This document shows positions 1 to 8,099 of a DNA stretch of 64,000 nt, one piece after another. The notes beneath the pieces are model-generated. The model was given only the letters and a program-made list of their open reading frames with translations. It was not told the origin of the DNA and did not search any database. Made by a program: the position numbers and the translations under genes. Source of the DNA: Planctomycetaceae bacterium (lineage in GTDB: Bacteria; Planctomycetota; Planctomycetia; Pirellulales; Pirellulaceae). Numbering within the stretch: position 1 is the first letter of the stretch; each line of letters starts with the position of its first letter. The stretch is from contig JAAYDI010000211.1 of assembly GCA_012729315.1 (NCBI GenBank), positions 62,001-126,000 of the forward strand, written 5' to 3'.

Positions 1-483
1 CTCCTGGACCGACGTTGGCACGTCATGATCGAGCGGGCCGACGTGAGTGTCCTGCGATTGGTGGACCGCGGGGATCTGGTCGCCCAGGTGAATTTCTCCG
101 CACTGCCAAAACTCAAGGAGGGGGAGACGTTCTCCATCGTCGATTTCCAGCAGGACGTCAAACGGGCCCTGGCCGACCATTTCGGCGAGTTCGTCACCGC
201 CTCCGAATCGGTCACCGACCATGGACTGCGCGTGATGCGTGTCGTCACGACGGGGCAAGCCAAGGACCTGTCCATCGACTGGATCTACTACCACGTGACG
301 GACGAGCAGGGTCGCCGGCTCTCGTGCGTGTTCACGCATGAGGCTGAACTGGCTGAGCGTTTCGGGGCGTGCGACCAGTCGGTGGTGAGTTCGCTGCAGT
401 TCACCGACGTGACGGCGGGCCGCGTCACCGACGCTGCCCAACGCCCATCGACCGCCGGCGCGGCCCGCCAGAAGAAGCGCTAA
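1..483 (+). CDS. Conserved planctomycete protein of unknown function, 3' part
   Basis: The reading frame is open from the first base of the window, so the true start lies upstream; an internal ATG at 25 is unlikely to be the start. The visible 160 residues begin LLDRRWHVMIERADVSVLR and look like a compact alpha/beta domain of the PsbP/DcrB-like size class, with a Gln/Arg/Lys-rich tail ending QKKR. No catalytic motif is visible. I recognise the RRWHVM...LRLVDRGDL pattern only as typical of planctomycete conserved proteins. The assignment to a domain family is a guess; that it is a real coding end is well supported by codon bias and the TAA at 481-483. Confidence 0.6.
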   Translation, partial: LLDRRWHVMIERADVSVLRLVDRGDLVAQVNFSALPKLKEGETFSIVDFQQDVKRALADHFGEFVTASESVTDHGLRVMRVVTTGQAKDLSIDWIYYHVTDEQGRRLSCVFTHEAELAERFGACDQSVVSSLQFTDVTAGRVTDAAQRPSTAGAARQKKR

Positions 484-687
484 TGCCCGGCGACGTCTCG
501 TCTGAAAAGCACTCGGATCGGGGGGCGCTCCCTGGCGCCCCAAGCTCTTCCTCCGAGTTCCGCAGCCCCGTTCCGCCACCTGTCAGGCCGGTTGCTGGCT
601 CTTATCCGAAGCGAGTCAGGCTGGTCGGAATGTGTGGAAAACGCAGCCTGGCGAGGCCTGTCTGGCGGGTCTCTGCCCGGTCGACGC

Positions 688-717
688 TTGATTCTGGGGA
701 AACTGGGCAATTATACT
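688..717 (+). promoter_or_regulatory. Sigma-70-like promoter for the secreted protein gene at 792
   Basis: TTGATT (688-693) and TATACT (712-717) are separated by 18 bases and lie about 75 bases before the ATG at 792. The rest of the 308-base gap between 484 and 791 shows nothing I can name. Confidence 0.5.
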
Positions 718-791
718 GAAGGTCCGGTCTCGCTCGACGTTGGTCTTATCGGGTGGCAATCCTCCCTCTAGCTGAGAGTCTGGATCTTCAC

Positions 792-1757
792 ATGGCATGG
801 CGATTGGCTTCCTGCTCGCTGACTGTATTGATTGCGTTAATGGCAGCTCCTGTGGTATTCGCGCAGAGTCGGCCGTTGGCCCCTGGTGTGCTGACGGTCA
901 TTCCACCGGACCCGCAATATGGAGAGACCTATTCGGGACCGATGACGCTGGTGGAGGTGGCCAAGGGGCTACCGGAGCTGGATTGGCAACCGAACTTCGC
1001 GGCCAAGTCGCGCACCGTATTCGAGCGGTCGCGTCTGGTGGTGTTGCGGCGTCAGATCTGGAGTCTGGAGTTTGCGTTCAAGCCGTTGCGGACGATCGTG
1101 GTGGACGTGCCTCAGGACACGGGGAAGATGCAGCGGAAGGTGATCTGGTACCTGGTGTATCGGCTGCGTTATCTGGGCAACGACATGGTCCCGGAGGCGC
1201 GGAAGGACGCGTTTGGGCACGATTTGTACGACGGCCAGCCGGTCAGTCAGGAGGGTTGGACGTTCTTCCCGCAGTTGGTGCTGGCCAGCCACGATTTCGC
1301 GAAGTCGTATCAGGACCGGATCATTCCGGCGGCCAAGGCACCGATTGAAGCGCGGGAGATGCGTGGCGAAAAGCTGCTCAACTCGGTGGAGATCAGCCGG
1401 CAGCCAATCCTGCTGTCGACGGCGGACGATCCGCAGGAGGTCTGGGGGGTAGCCACCTGGGAGGACATCGACCCGCGTCTGACCTATTTCTCGGTGTTTG
1501 TCAAAGGGCTGACCAACGCGTACCAGCCTGTGGACTTGCCCGACGCGTTCCAGGCGGGTGATCCGCCGGGGACGGGGCGGGACATCCTGTCCAAGACGTT
1601 GCAGCTGAATTTCTGGCGGCCGGGTGACGCGGTCAACGAGGTGGAGGACGAGGTGCGTTACGGCGTGCCGTACGACGCGGACGCCGCGCGGCAGAAGCAG
1701 ATCCTTGAGGCCTACAGCCTGCCGGAACGGGTTGATTACCTGTGGGTTTATCGCTAA
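792..1757 (+). CDS. Secreted conserved protein of unknown function
   Basis: The protein has 321 residues from the ATG at 792. That start was chosen because it gives a classical signal peptide (basic MAWR, hydrophobic core, APVVFA|QS cleavage at about residue 25); an upstream in-frame ATG at 753 would add 13 residues ahead of the signal. The mature part is rich in Trp, Tyr and Arg, with several VxWYLVYRLRYLGN-type beta stretches and no recognised catalytic motif. It lies 52 bases upstream of rpmA on the same strand and takes the position where rplU often sits. It is probably an exported or lipid-free periplasmic protein. The function is unknown. Confidence 0.7.
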   Translation: MAWRLASCSLTVLIALMAAPVVFAQSRPLAPGVLTVIPPDPQYGETYSGPMTLVEVAKGLPELDWQPNFAAKSRTVFERSRLVVLRRQIWSLEFAFKPLRTIVVDVPQDTGKMQRKVIWYLVYRLRYLGNDMVPEARKDAFGHDLYDGQPVSQEGWTFFPQLVLASHDFAKSYQDRIIPAAKAPIEAREMRGEKLLNSVEISRQPILLSTADDPQEVWGVATWEDIDPRLTYFSVFVKGLTNAYQPVDLPDAFQAGDPPGTGRDILSKTLQLNFWRPGDAVNEVEDEVRYGVPYDADAARQKQILEAYSLPERVDYLWVYR

Positions 1758-1809
1758 AAGTTAAGGTTTCTCCAATGGACGACCAAGACTGGTAGCGAGG
1801 ATAGACGCA

Positions 1810-2055
1810 ATGGCTCACAAGAAAGGGCAGGGGTCCAGCCGCAACGGGCGCGACTCCAATGGTCAGCGGCGGGGCGTGAAGCGGTTTGGCGGCCAGCGTG
1901 TGCGGGCCGGCAGCATCCTGGTCCGCCAGTTGGGCACGCGGTTCCAGGCCGGGGCGAACGTGGGGCAGGGCAAGGACTACACGCTCTTTGCGCTCACCGA
2001 TGGCGTCGTCATGTTCGATCGTCACGGGCGGCGCGTCAACGTGGTCTGCAACTGA
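1810..2055 (+). CDS. rpmA: Large ribosomal subunit protein bL27
   Basis: An 81-residue basic protein starting [18 protein letters not shown], the hallmark N-terminus of bL27, followed by [22 protein letters not shown] and a C-terminal [10 protein letters not shown]. bL27 sits near the peptidyl-transferase centre and its N-terminal tail reaches the tRNA ends. Length is normal for the family. Unusually there is no rplU (bL21) directly upstream; a secreted protein is there instead. An intrinsic terminator follows at 2118-2155, before obgE, so the usual rpmA-obg co-transcription may be restricted. Confidence 0.97.
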   Translation: MAHKKGQGSSRNGRDSNGQRRGVKRFGGQRVRAGSILVRQLGTRFQAGANVGQGKDYTLFALTDGVVMFDRHGRRVNVVCN

Positions 2056-2117
2056 TCGGCTGGTCGGCTGACCGGCCGCAGGCGGGCTTTCCCAGGCGTG
2101 CGGCCGCTTATAACATG

Positions 2118-2155
2118 CAGGGGCCATTCCTGCGGGAACGGTCCCTGTTTTCTTT
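2118..2155 (+). terminator. Intrinsic terminator between rpmA and obgE
   Basis: Bases 2118-2130 pair with 2135-2147 (13 positions, one A/C mismatch and one G-U) around a 4-base TGCG loop, followed directly by TTTTCTTT (2148-2155). It can end rpmA transcription. A TATAAC at 2109-2114, just before the hairpin, means it could instead sit in an obgE leader and act as an attenuator. Confidence 0.8.
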
Positions 2156-2192
2156 GCGCCGGCGCACGCGGATGCGGCGGGTGTGAGGGCTC

Positions 2193-3188
2193 ATGTTTGT
2201 CGACCGGGTTCAGATCGAAGTGCAGGCGGGCAATGGCGGCGACGGGTGCTGCAGCTTCCGCCGCGAGCGCTACATTCCCAAGGGAGGGCCGGACGGCGGC
2301 GACGGTGGGCACGGTGGCAGCGTGATCATGCGGGCCACGGCCGGAGTCGACAGCCTCTCTCCGCTGGCGCATCGGCGGACGTGGCGGGCGGAGGCGGGGC
2401 GGCACGGCAGTGGCGCCGATCGCCATGGGCGCAGCGGCAAGGACCTGGTCATCGACGTGCCGCCGGGCACGGTGGTGTGGGACGCCAGGCAGCAGTTTGT
2501 GATCAAGGATCTCGTGGCGGTGGGGGACCAGTTTGTAGCCGCGCGAGGTGGCCGCGGGGGGATGGGGAACGCGCATTTCAAGTCGGCGACCAACCGGGCG
2601 CCGCGGCAGTGTACGCCGGGGGAGGACGGGGAACGGCGTCTGTTGACGCTCGAGCTGAAGGTGATTGCCGATGTGGGGCTCATCGGCAAGCCGAATGCCG
2701 GCAAGAGCACGCTGTTGAGCCGCCTGTCGCGGGCGCGGCCGACGATCGCTGACTATCCATTCACAACCAAGGTACCGCATCTGGGCCGGGTACAGATCGA
2801 CGCCGACCACTCGTTCATCCTGGCCGACATTCCGGGGCTGATCGAGGGGGCTCATGCCGGTGTGGGGCTGGGGCACGAGTTTCTGCGGCACATTGAGCGG
2901 GCGGGGATCCTCGTGCATCTGATCGAGCCGGCGCCGGCCGACGGCAGCGATGCGGTAGCCAACTATCGGGCCATCCGCAAGGAGCTGGTCGAGTACAAGT
3001 CGTGGCTGGGAGAACGGCCGGAGATTGTGGCGGTCACCAAGGGGGAGCTGCCCGGCGCCACGGACGTGCAGGAGCGGCTGGCGGACGCCGTCTCGGGCGA
3101 GGTGTTGTTGATATCAGCCGTGACAGGCCAGGGCCTGAACCGGCTCGTCCAGGCGATTGCCCGTCAACTTGCGCACGTGTCCGCATGA
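2193..3188 (+). CDS. obgE: Obg-family GTPase, short form with altered G4 motif
   Basis: A 331-residue protein. Residues 1-158 are the glycine-rich Obg fold (QAGNGGDGC, GGPDGGDGGHGG, RGGRGGMGNAHF). The G domain follows with G1 GKPNAGKS (165-172), switch I TTKVPHLG and G3 DIPG (212-215). Obg proteins act in large-subunit ribosome assembly and stress signalling. There are two departures from the usual family. The guanine-specifying NKxD box is TKGE (282-285), and the C-terminal OCT domain is absent, the chain ending soon after the G5-like SAV (308-310). The stop overlaps the coaX start in ATGA, so the two are translationally coupled. Confidence 0.95.
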   Translation: MFVDRVQIEVQAGNGGDGCCSFRRERYIPKGGPDGGDGGHGGSVIMRATAGVDSLSPLAHRRTWRAEAGRHGSGADRHGRSGKDLVIDVPPGTVVWDARQQFVIKDLVAVGDQFVAARGGRGGMGNAHFKSATNRAPRQCTPGEDGERRLLTLELKVIADVGLIGKPNAGKSTLLSRLSRARPTIADYPFTTKVPHLGRVQIDADHSFILADIPGLIEGAHAGVGLGHEFLRHIERAGILVHLIEPAPADGSDAVANYRAIRKELVEYKSWLGERPEIVAVTKGELPGATDVQERLADAVSGEVLLISAVTGQGLNRLVQAIARQLAHVSA

Positions 3189-4042
3189 ATGCACAGTCGC
3201 TTCAGCATCTGATGGTTGCCGATGTGGGCAACAGCGCGATCAAGCTCGGCCGCTTCCTGATCACGGCTGATGTAGAGGAGGCATCGCAGCGTGTGGACCT
3301 GCAACTCGACGGTGCCTGTCCGACGGTGGTGCAGGCGAAGCACATCCCGCCGCAGGCGGCCGGCGGGACGCTGCCCGTGCATCTGGAGGCGGACCTCATG
3401 CAGTTGCCCCAGACGCCGCTGTACTGGTTTGCAGCCAGTGTCAACCGCACGCTCGAAACACAGCTCTCGGCGTGGGTCCGCGCCGCGCGGCCGCAGGACG
3501 AGTACGTGTTGTTGCAGCACAGCCATTTTCCGCTGCAGATCGATCTGAGCGCTCCGGACCGGGTGGGAACGGACCGGCTGGCGGCCGCGGTGGCGGCCAA
3601 CGAACTGCGAGCGCCCCAGCGCAGCGCGATTGTGGTCGACGCGGGGACGGCCGTAACGGTGGATCTGATCACCGGCGACGGCGTGTTTCGCGGCGGCGCC
3701 ATTCTGCCCGGGATCCAGGCCGCCGCCCAGTCCCTGGCCGCGGCGACCGATGCGCTGCCCCGGCTGGAGAACCTGGACCTGTCCAGCACGCCGGACGCCA
3801 TCGGCAAGTCGACGCAGGAGGCCATCCGCAGCGGGATCGTATGGGGGTGTGTCGGAGCGGTACGCGAGCTGATCCTGCAGGTCAGCGCTGCGGTGCCCGA
3901 CGTGCCATGCGTGTTCTGTACCGGCGGGGACGGCCTGCATTTGGCCCGGCTGATCGACCGGGACATGGAGTTCGACCCCCATCTGGTCCTCCGCGGCATT
4001 GCGGCGACAGGCTACCGATACCTGGCCGGCGCCCACACGTGA
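3185..4042 (+). CDS. coaX: Type III pantothenate kinase
   Basis: A 285-residue protein. It has the three sugar-kinase/actin-fold motifs of CoaX: DVGNSAIKLG near the N-terminus, DRVGTDRLAAAVAA in the middle, and VVDAGTAVTVDLI with GGAILPG following. CoaX phosphorylates pantothenate, the first committed step of coenzyme A synthesis, and typically needs a monovalent cation and resists CoA feedback. The ATG at 3185 overlaps the obgE stop by four bases (ATGA), which fixes the start. panB, the pantoate-forming enzyme of the same pathway, lies separately at 22.6 kb. Confidence 0.93.
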   Translation: MNAQSLQHLMVADVGNSAIKLGRFLITADVEEASQRVDLQLDGACPTVVQAKHIPPQAAGGTLPVHLEADLMQLPQTPLYWFAASVNRTLETQLSAWVRAARPQDEYVLLQHSHFPLQIDLSAPDRVGTDRLAAAVAANELRAPQRSAIVVDAGTAVTVDLITGDGVFRGGAILPGIQAAAQSLAAATDALPRLENLDLSSTPDAIGKSTQEAIRSGIVWGCVGAVRELILQVSAAVPDVPCVFCTGGDGLHLARLIDRDMEFDPHLVLRGIAATGYRYLAGAHT

Positions 4043-4075
4043 CCGGGCCGGGCGGTCACGGCCGCAGAATGGGGG

Positions 4076-5293
4076 GTGGTTGTGGGCGAGCAGGTGACAA
4101 ACGCTGAGCAGTCTCGGACACGGCCGTGGCGCTGCCAGGCGGCGGTCCTGACGCCGCCCGGTCGCGGTGCGGTCGCCACGCTTGTGGTGGACGGGCCGGA
4201 CGCCACGCAGGCCGTCAGCCGGCTGTTCCGGCCGGCCACCGGGTGGCAGCTCGACCGCTGCCCGCCCGATCGTGTCGTGTTCGGATACTGGGTGCCGCAT
4301 GCCGATCCGAATGCGGCGCCGGCGCGTGGCGCGGAGGAAGTCGTGGTCTGCCGGCACAGCGCGGAGCGGATCGAGGTCCATTGCCACGGCGGCTCGGCAG
4401 CCGTCGAGCATGTGCTGGGGACGCTGGCCGCCGCCGGGTGCGAGCCGGTACCGGCCGCCGACTGGGTACTCCGCCACAGCGGTGACCGGCTGGTGGCCGA
4501 AGCGCGTCTGGCACTGGCGCGCGCCCGCACAGTGCGTGCGGCCGCCGTGCTGCTCGATCAACACCGTGGCGCGCTGTCGCACTGCGTGGCGGAGGCGATC
4601 GAGCACATTGGTGCCGGGCGTCTGGACGCTGCGGAGCAGACGCTCGCGGCCACCCGCCGATGGTCGGCGTTCGGTCAGCGACTGGTTCAGCCCTGGCAGG
4701 TGGTGCTGGTCGGCCGTACCAACGCGGGGAAGAGCAGCCTGCTCAACACGTTGCTGGGCTATCGGCGATCGCTGGTGGACTCCGCCGCCGGGACGACCCG
4801 CGACGTGTTGACCGCGGTCACGGCTGTGGGTGGCTGGCCCGTCGAATTCTCGGACACGGCCGGTTCGCGTAGCGCCGCGAGTGAACTGGAGAGTGAAGGT
4901 ATCGCGCGTGCCGTGCGGCAGGCTGCGGCAGCCGACCTGCTGGTAGTCGTCACGGACCTGACAGTGCCGTGGTCGGCCGAAGACGAACGTTGGGTGCAGA
5001 CTGCCGCCCAGGAACCTGTGATCGTGCACAACAAATGTGACCTGGTCAGCGTGATCCCGGCGGATCGTCCGCCCGGGCTGGTGACCAGCGCCGTGACGGC
5101 GGCGGGGCTCCCGGAACTGCTCGACCGGATCGCACAGCGTCTGGTGCCGACCACTCCACCCAGCGGCGTGGCGGTGCCGTTTCTCGCACACCATGACCAG
5201 GGTTTGTCACTGGCGCTGCAAGCGCTGCGGGAGGGCCGTCCGGAGCGTGCGAGCCGCCTGCTCCGGGAACTCCTGGACCCCTGCGGCGCGTAG
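4076..5293 (+). CDS. Divergent MnmE/TrmE-like GTPase
   Basis: A 405-residue protein starting at GTG 4076 (GTG 4082 also possible). Residues 20-120 resemble the folate-binding N-domain of MnmE (HCHGG at 102-106). A helical linker is interrupted by a G domain with G1 GRTNAGKSS (213-221), GTTRD (239-243), DTAG (260-263) and NKCD (319-322). MnmE modifies the wobble uridine of tRNAs with MnmG and needs a C-terminal CxGK cysteine; here the chain ends LLDPCGA, so that motif is lost. The N-terminal glycine signature is also degenerate. It is either a lineage-specific MnmE with changed chemistry or a paralogue with another role. It follows coaX on the same strand after a 33-base gap. Confidence 0.75.
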   Translation: MVVGEQVTNAEQSRTRPWRCQAAVLTPPGRGAVATLVVDGPDATQAVSRLFRPATGWQLDRCPPDRVVFGYWVPHADPNAAPARGAEEVVVCRHSAERIEVHCHGGSAAVEHVLGTLAAAGCEPVPAADWVLRHSGDRLVAEARLALARARTVRAAAVLLDQHRGALSHCVAEAIEHIGAGRLDAAEQTLAATRRWSAFGQRLVQPWQVVLVGRTNAGKSSLLNTLLGYRRSLVDSAAGTTRDVLTAVTAVGGWPVEFSDTAGSRSAASELESEGIARAVRQAAAADLLVVVTDLTVPWSAEDERWVQTAAQEPVIVHNKCDLVSVIPADRPPGLVTSAVTAAGLPELLDRIAQRLVPTTPPSGVAVPFLAHHDQGLSLALQALREGRPERASRLLRELLDPCGA

Positions 5294-5305
5294 GAAGACC
5301 ACGCC

Positions 5306-5447
5306 ATGACCGCATCTCCTTTCGAAGACCTTTCGGACTGCTACGAGGCGATGATCGACTGGCCAAAACGGCTGGCGCGCCGTTCCACCAACAACCGCGA
5401 AGAATCGAGAACCGTTGTTCGGAAGGCTGTTGACAGCGGGAAAATAA
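5306..5447 (+). pseudogene. Remnant of a class I SAM-dependent methyltransferase, frameshifted and truncated
   Basis: The ATG at 5306 opens MTASPFEDLSDCYEAMIDWP, which matches the start of planctomycete methyltransferases (YEAMIDWPKRLA...EPFYRRLF). After residue 24 the frame turns to nonsense, but the next frame over the same bases reads NREPLFGRLLTAGK and then stops at 5445-5447, which fits the expected continuation. No SAM-binding glycine motif follows. I infer a frameshift plus loss of the rest of the gene. The fragment sits 12 bases after the MnmE-like gene. From 5448 to 5759 I see only the weak promoter noted separately. Confidence 0.42.
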
Positions 5448-5457
5448 CTGATACCTT
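5430..5457 (+). promoter_or_regulatory. Possible promoter for the DUF4198/double-cubane operon
   Basis: A perfect TTGACA (5430-5435) is followed after 16 bases by TACCTT (5452-5457), a poor -10. It lies inside the methyltransferase remnant, about 300 bases before the first gene of the operon. Weak evidence. Confidence 0.25.
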
Positions 5458-5759
5458 GGCACCTGAACACGATAACGATACTCAGTCTCAGTTCATGGCG
5501 TTTCCGCGACGGTTGTGCCCGGAGCGGATGCGCGGCAGGGGAACCTGCGATCCCAATCCGCCAGCCCGGCCCGTCCGCCGATGCCAGCCACGCGTTGAGA
5601 AGTCACGCCGGTAGCCTGTTGGGCGAATCAGCAAGGTCTCGTGGGCGCGGCCGGCGCCTCTTCTTAGCGGCCACCGACGCCGGGCATCTTTTCGTGGGTG
5701 TCCGTGCGATGGCGAACGTTCGCAACTTCTTGCGATCCAACGGATTCGAAAGGGAGGCT

Positions 5760-6572
5760 ATGCAACAACGATCGACGACCCTGATTTGGATGTTTCTTAT
5801 GTTGACGGTTTTCACCGGCCTGCCGCCGACGGCCGCGGGACACACGATGTACGTGAACTTGACGGACTACGTGCCTCACCTGCGGCGCGGCGCCACCATG
5901 TTCTTCGGATGGGGCGAGGCTCTTCCCGTGGGGGGCATGCTCGGAGCGGACTGGCTCGAGACCCTCAAGATCGTGGATCCGGAGGGCGAAGTGCGGCCGC
6001 TCGACAAGCCCACTGAGTTCCTGACCCGCGTGGAACTCGCCAAAGAGGGAACGCATATTCTGGCGGCCGAACTCAGGCCGGGATTCTACACGATCTACAA
6101 GGAAGGGGATCAGAAGAAGCATCACATGGGCCCCAAGACGGAAGTGCAGAATGTTGAATCGAGCCACTACTATTGCCAGCAAGGCAAGGCGATTTTCAAC
6201 GCGGGCGCGCTGAGCGATACGTTCAAGCGACCGGTCGGCCACAGTCTGGAGATCATTCCGCTGAAGAATCCGGCTCTGTTGCGCGAGGGCGACATGCTGC
6301 CCGTTCAGGTTCTCTTCGAGGGCAAATCGGTGCCGGGCTATCCCAAGCTCATGGCCACGTACATGGGTTTCTCAACGACGGGCGCGTTTGCCTATGCCAA
6401 GAGCGTCATCCATGGCCGTGCCGAGGTGAAGATATCGCATGCGGGCGTGTGGTACCTCAACGTGAATTACCGCACGCGCCCCACCGGCGATCTGGCCGAC
6501 AAATGCGACGAAGTGTCCTACACCGCGACCATATCGTTCGAGGTTGGCCGCTCTCCCGGCAGCGACGAATAA
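5760..6572 (+). CDS. DUF4198-family exported protein
   Basis: A 270-residue protein. The start at 5760 is preceded by AGGGAGG and gives a signal peptide (MQQRSTTLIWMFLMLTVFTG ... TAAG|H). The mature chain starts with a His and runs YVNLTDYVPHLRRGATMFFGWGEALP, the DUF4198 pattern, with ELRPGFYTIYKEG later. DUF4198 proteins are beta-rich envelope proteins often found with nickel or cobalt uptake genes, but binding is not shown for this protein. An in-frame ATG at 5709 would add a 17-residue N-extension. First gene of a plus-strand operon with a membrane ferredoxin, a double-cubane-type reductase and its activase. Confidence 0.75.
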   Translation: MQQRSTTLIWMFLMLTVFTGLPPTAAGHTMYVNLTDYVPHLRRGATMFFGWGEALPVGGMLGADWLETLKIVDPEGEVRPLDKPTEFLTRVELAKEGTHILAAELRPGFYTIYKEGDQKKHHMGPKTEVQNVESSHYYCQQGKAIFNAGALSDTFKRPVGHSLEIIPLKNPALLREGDMLPVQVLFEGKSVPGYPKLMATYMGFSTTGAFAYAKSVIHGRAEVKISHAGVWYLNVNYRTRPTGDLADKCDEVSYTATISFEVGRSPGSDE

Positions 6573-6581
6573 GGAGGGGTG

Positions 6582-6595
6582 CCAGCCCGGGCTGG
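6582..6595. other. Perfect 14-base palindrome between the two DUF4198 genes
   Basis: CCAGCCCGGGCTGG is self-complementary and can fold as a 5-bp stem with a CCGG loop. It lies 10 bases after the first gene's stop and about 100 bases before the next start. It could be an intercistronic RNA hairpin or a protein site; no T-run follows, so termination is unlikely. Confidence 0.35.
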
Positions 6596-6698
6596 TGAGT
6601 GGAGAAGGGAACAGGATGTCTCCTTCTCCGCTCTCTTCATGATCTGCCTCCCGCGAACTGACAGGAGTGACGGTGTACGGGAGCACGAGGATTCGGGA

Positions 6699-8099
6699 AT
6701 GATGACTGTGACGAAGTGGCTTGTCTGGCTGTCGTACTTGGCCATCGCTTCCACCGCGGCGGCGTCTGATCTGCCGGGCGCGATCTGGTGGTCCGCCGAG
6801 GGCCTCGGCGCAAGGGGCCGCGGCGGAGTTCCCTCGGGCGTCGTGAAATCCGCGGTGGTTGGGCGAGCGGGCCCTGACGGCTCGAAGCACGCCGCGCCGG
6901 GAGACTCGACGTCCGCCGCAACTCATGGCCGCTCGGTGGAGCAACACGCGGTTGAGTCCGCTGCGAAGCGTGGCGGGCGGGGTCATGATGCTGGCGTTCC
7001 GCCGCCTCATGTCCGAGCGGGGCTGAACGAGGGCGGACAACCACCCGTTCACGTGCTGGAGCGAATGCGGCAAGGCGGCATGCCATCTCATTCGATGCCG
7101 GGGACCGACTCCGCCCCGAGTGGTCATGGCGGCGGCCAATCGGGTGGGCGTCCAGGTGGTCAATCACCGAGCCGAGCGGAGATGTTGGCGATGCTGAGCA
7201 AGCCCAAGCCGCTGTTGCTGTGCTGGGGCGCCTTTCCGGCCACGGAAGGCAAAGACAGTCCACTCGGACAACTGGTCGACATCGAGAAGATGAAGACGTG
7301 GATCCGCCTGCCGAACGGCTCAATGGTGGCTGCGGAGGTGAACATGGAGCAGGACACGGTCGTGACCAAATGTCCTCCCGAATCAAAAGCCGACAGCGAG
7401 CTGCCCAACGGTGTGTACGTCGTGGGCATGCACCTGGACGCGGGCATCATGGATTTCGATGCGGACGGAGAGCTGGAACGCGTCCATTTCTATGCCAACG
7501 CGCTGGCATCCCGCTTCAGCCGCGACGGCGACTCGGGCAGCGATCCCGACGTGCTCTTCCGGGACGCTGAGAAGGTGGCTCTCGAAATCGGTCCCATCAC
7601 AACCGGGACGGGCCGTGGTGGCTTCCTGACCACCAGCCAGACGGCTATGGAAGAAAACAAGCTGCAGGTGCTGTATCAAGGGGCACCCCTGGCTAACGCC
7701 GAGGTGAGCGTGTTGTCCGACAGCGGCTGGCAGAATCGACTCATGACGGACGAGCAGGGCATTCTGACGGTCGTCCCGGTGGGAAAGAAGTCGGATGGTC
7801 GGGTGCGCATGACTCCGGCGGATCAATGCCTGTACGTCGTCCTGCACAAGGTGCGGACACCGGGAGAGCTGGGAGGGAGGGCTTACGCATCCGAGTACCA
7901 CTGCGCCTCGCTGCTGCTGGGCGTGCGGATGCCGGGTCCGGAATGGAAGAGCAAGTCCGAGGGATTTCGCCTGGCAACCGTTTCCGGCGTGGGTTTTCTG
8001 GTGCTTGCCGGCGGTTTCGGGATTTATCGCCGCCGCAGGCGCGCCGCGGAAATCATGGTCCAGTTCGATCGGCACCGCATCAGCCGAGGTGACTTATGA
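6699..8099 (+). CDS. Membrane-anchored DUF4198-like protein with His/Gly-rich linker
   Basis: A 466-residue protein. The start (ATG ATG at 6699) was chosen for the signal peptide MMTVTKWLVWLSYLAIASTAAAS. Residues about 25-160 are low-complexity, rich in Gly, Ser, Pro and His (GRGGHDAG, SHSMPG, GHGGGQSGGRPGG). A DUF4198-like domain follows (ADSELPNGVYVVGMHLDAGI, then LQVLYQGAPLANAEVSVLSD, TDEQGILTVVPVG). A transmembrane helix (GVGFLVLAGGFGIY) and a basic RRRRRA cytoplasmic tail end the protein. The order suggests an exported domain tethered to the inner membrane. The stop overlaps the next start in ATGA. The His-rich linker could bind metal, which is inference. Confidence 0.65.
   Translation: MMTVTKWLVWLSYLAIASTAAASDLPGAIWWSAEGLGARGRGGVPSGVVKSAVVGRAGPDGSKHAAPGDSTSAATHGRSVEQHAVESAAKRGGRGHDAGVPPPHVRAGLNEGGQPPVHVLERMRQGGMPSHSMPGTDSAPSGHGGGQSGGRPGGQSPSRAEMLAMLSKPKPLLLCWGAFPATEGKDSPLGQLVDIEKMKTWIRLPNGSMVAAEVNMEQDTVVTKCPPESKADSELPNGVYVVGMHLDAGIMDFDADGELERVHFYANALASRFSRDGDSGSDPDVLFRDAEKVALEIGPITTGTGRGGFLTTSQTAMEENKLQVLYQGAPLANAEVSVLSDSGWQNRLMTDEQGILTVVPVGKKSDGRVRMTPADQCLYVVLHKVRTPGELGGRAYASEYHCASLLLGVRMPGPEWKSKSEGFRLATVSGVGFLVLAGGFGIYRRRRRAAEIMVQFDRHRISRGDL

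Noticed and set aside
3164-5194. Long open frame on the minus strand opposite coaX and the MnmE-like gene
   Set aside because: It mirrors well-supported plus-strand genes in a high-GC sequence; composition is Arg/His/Gln-rich without any motif.
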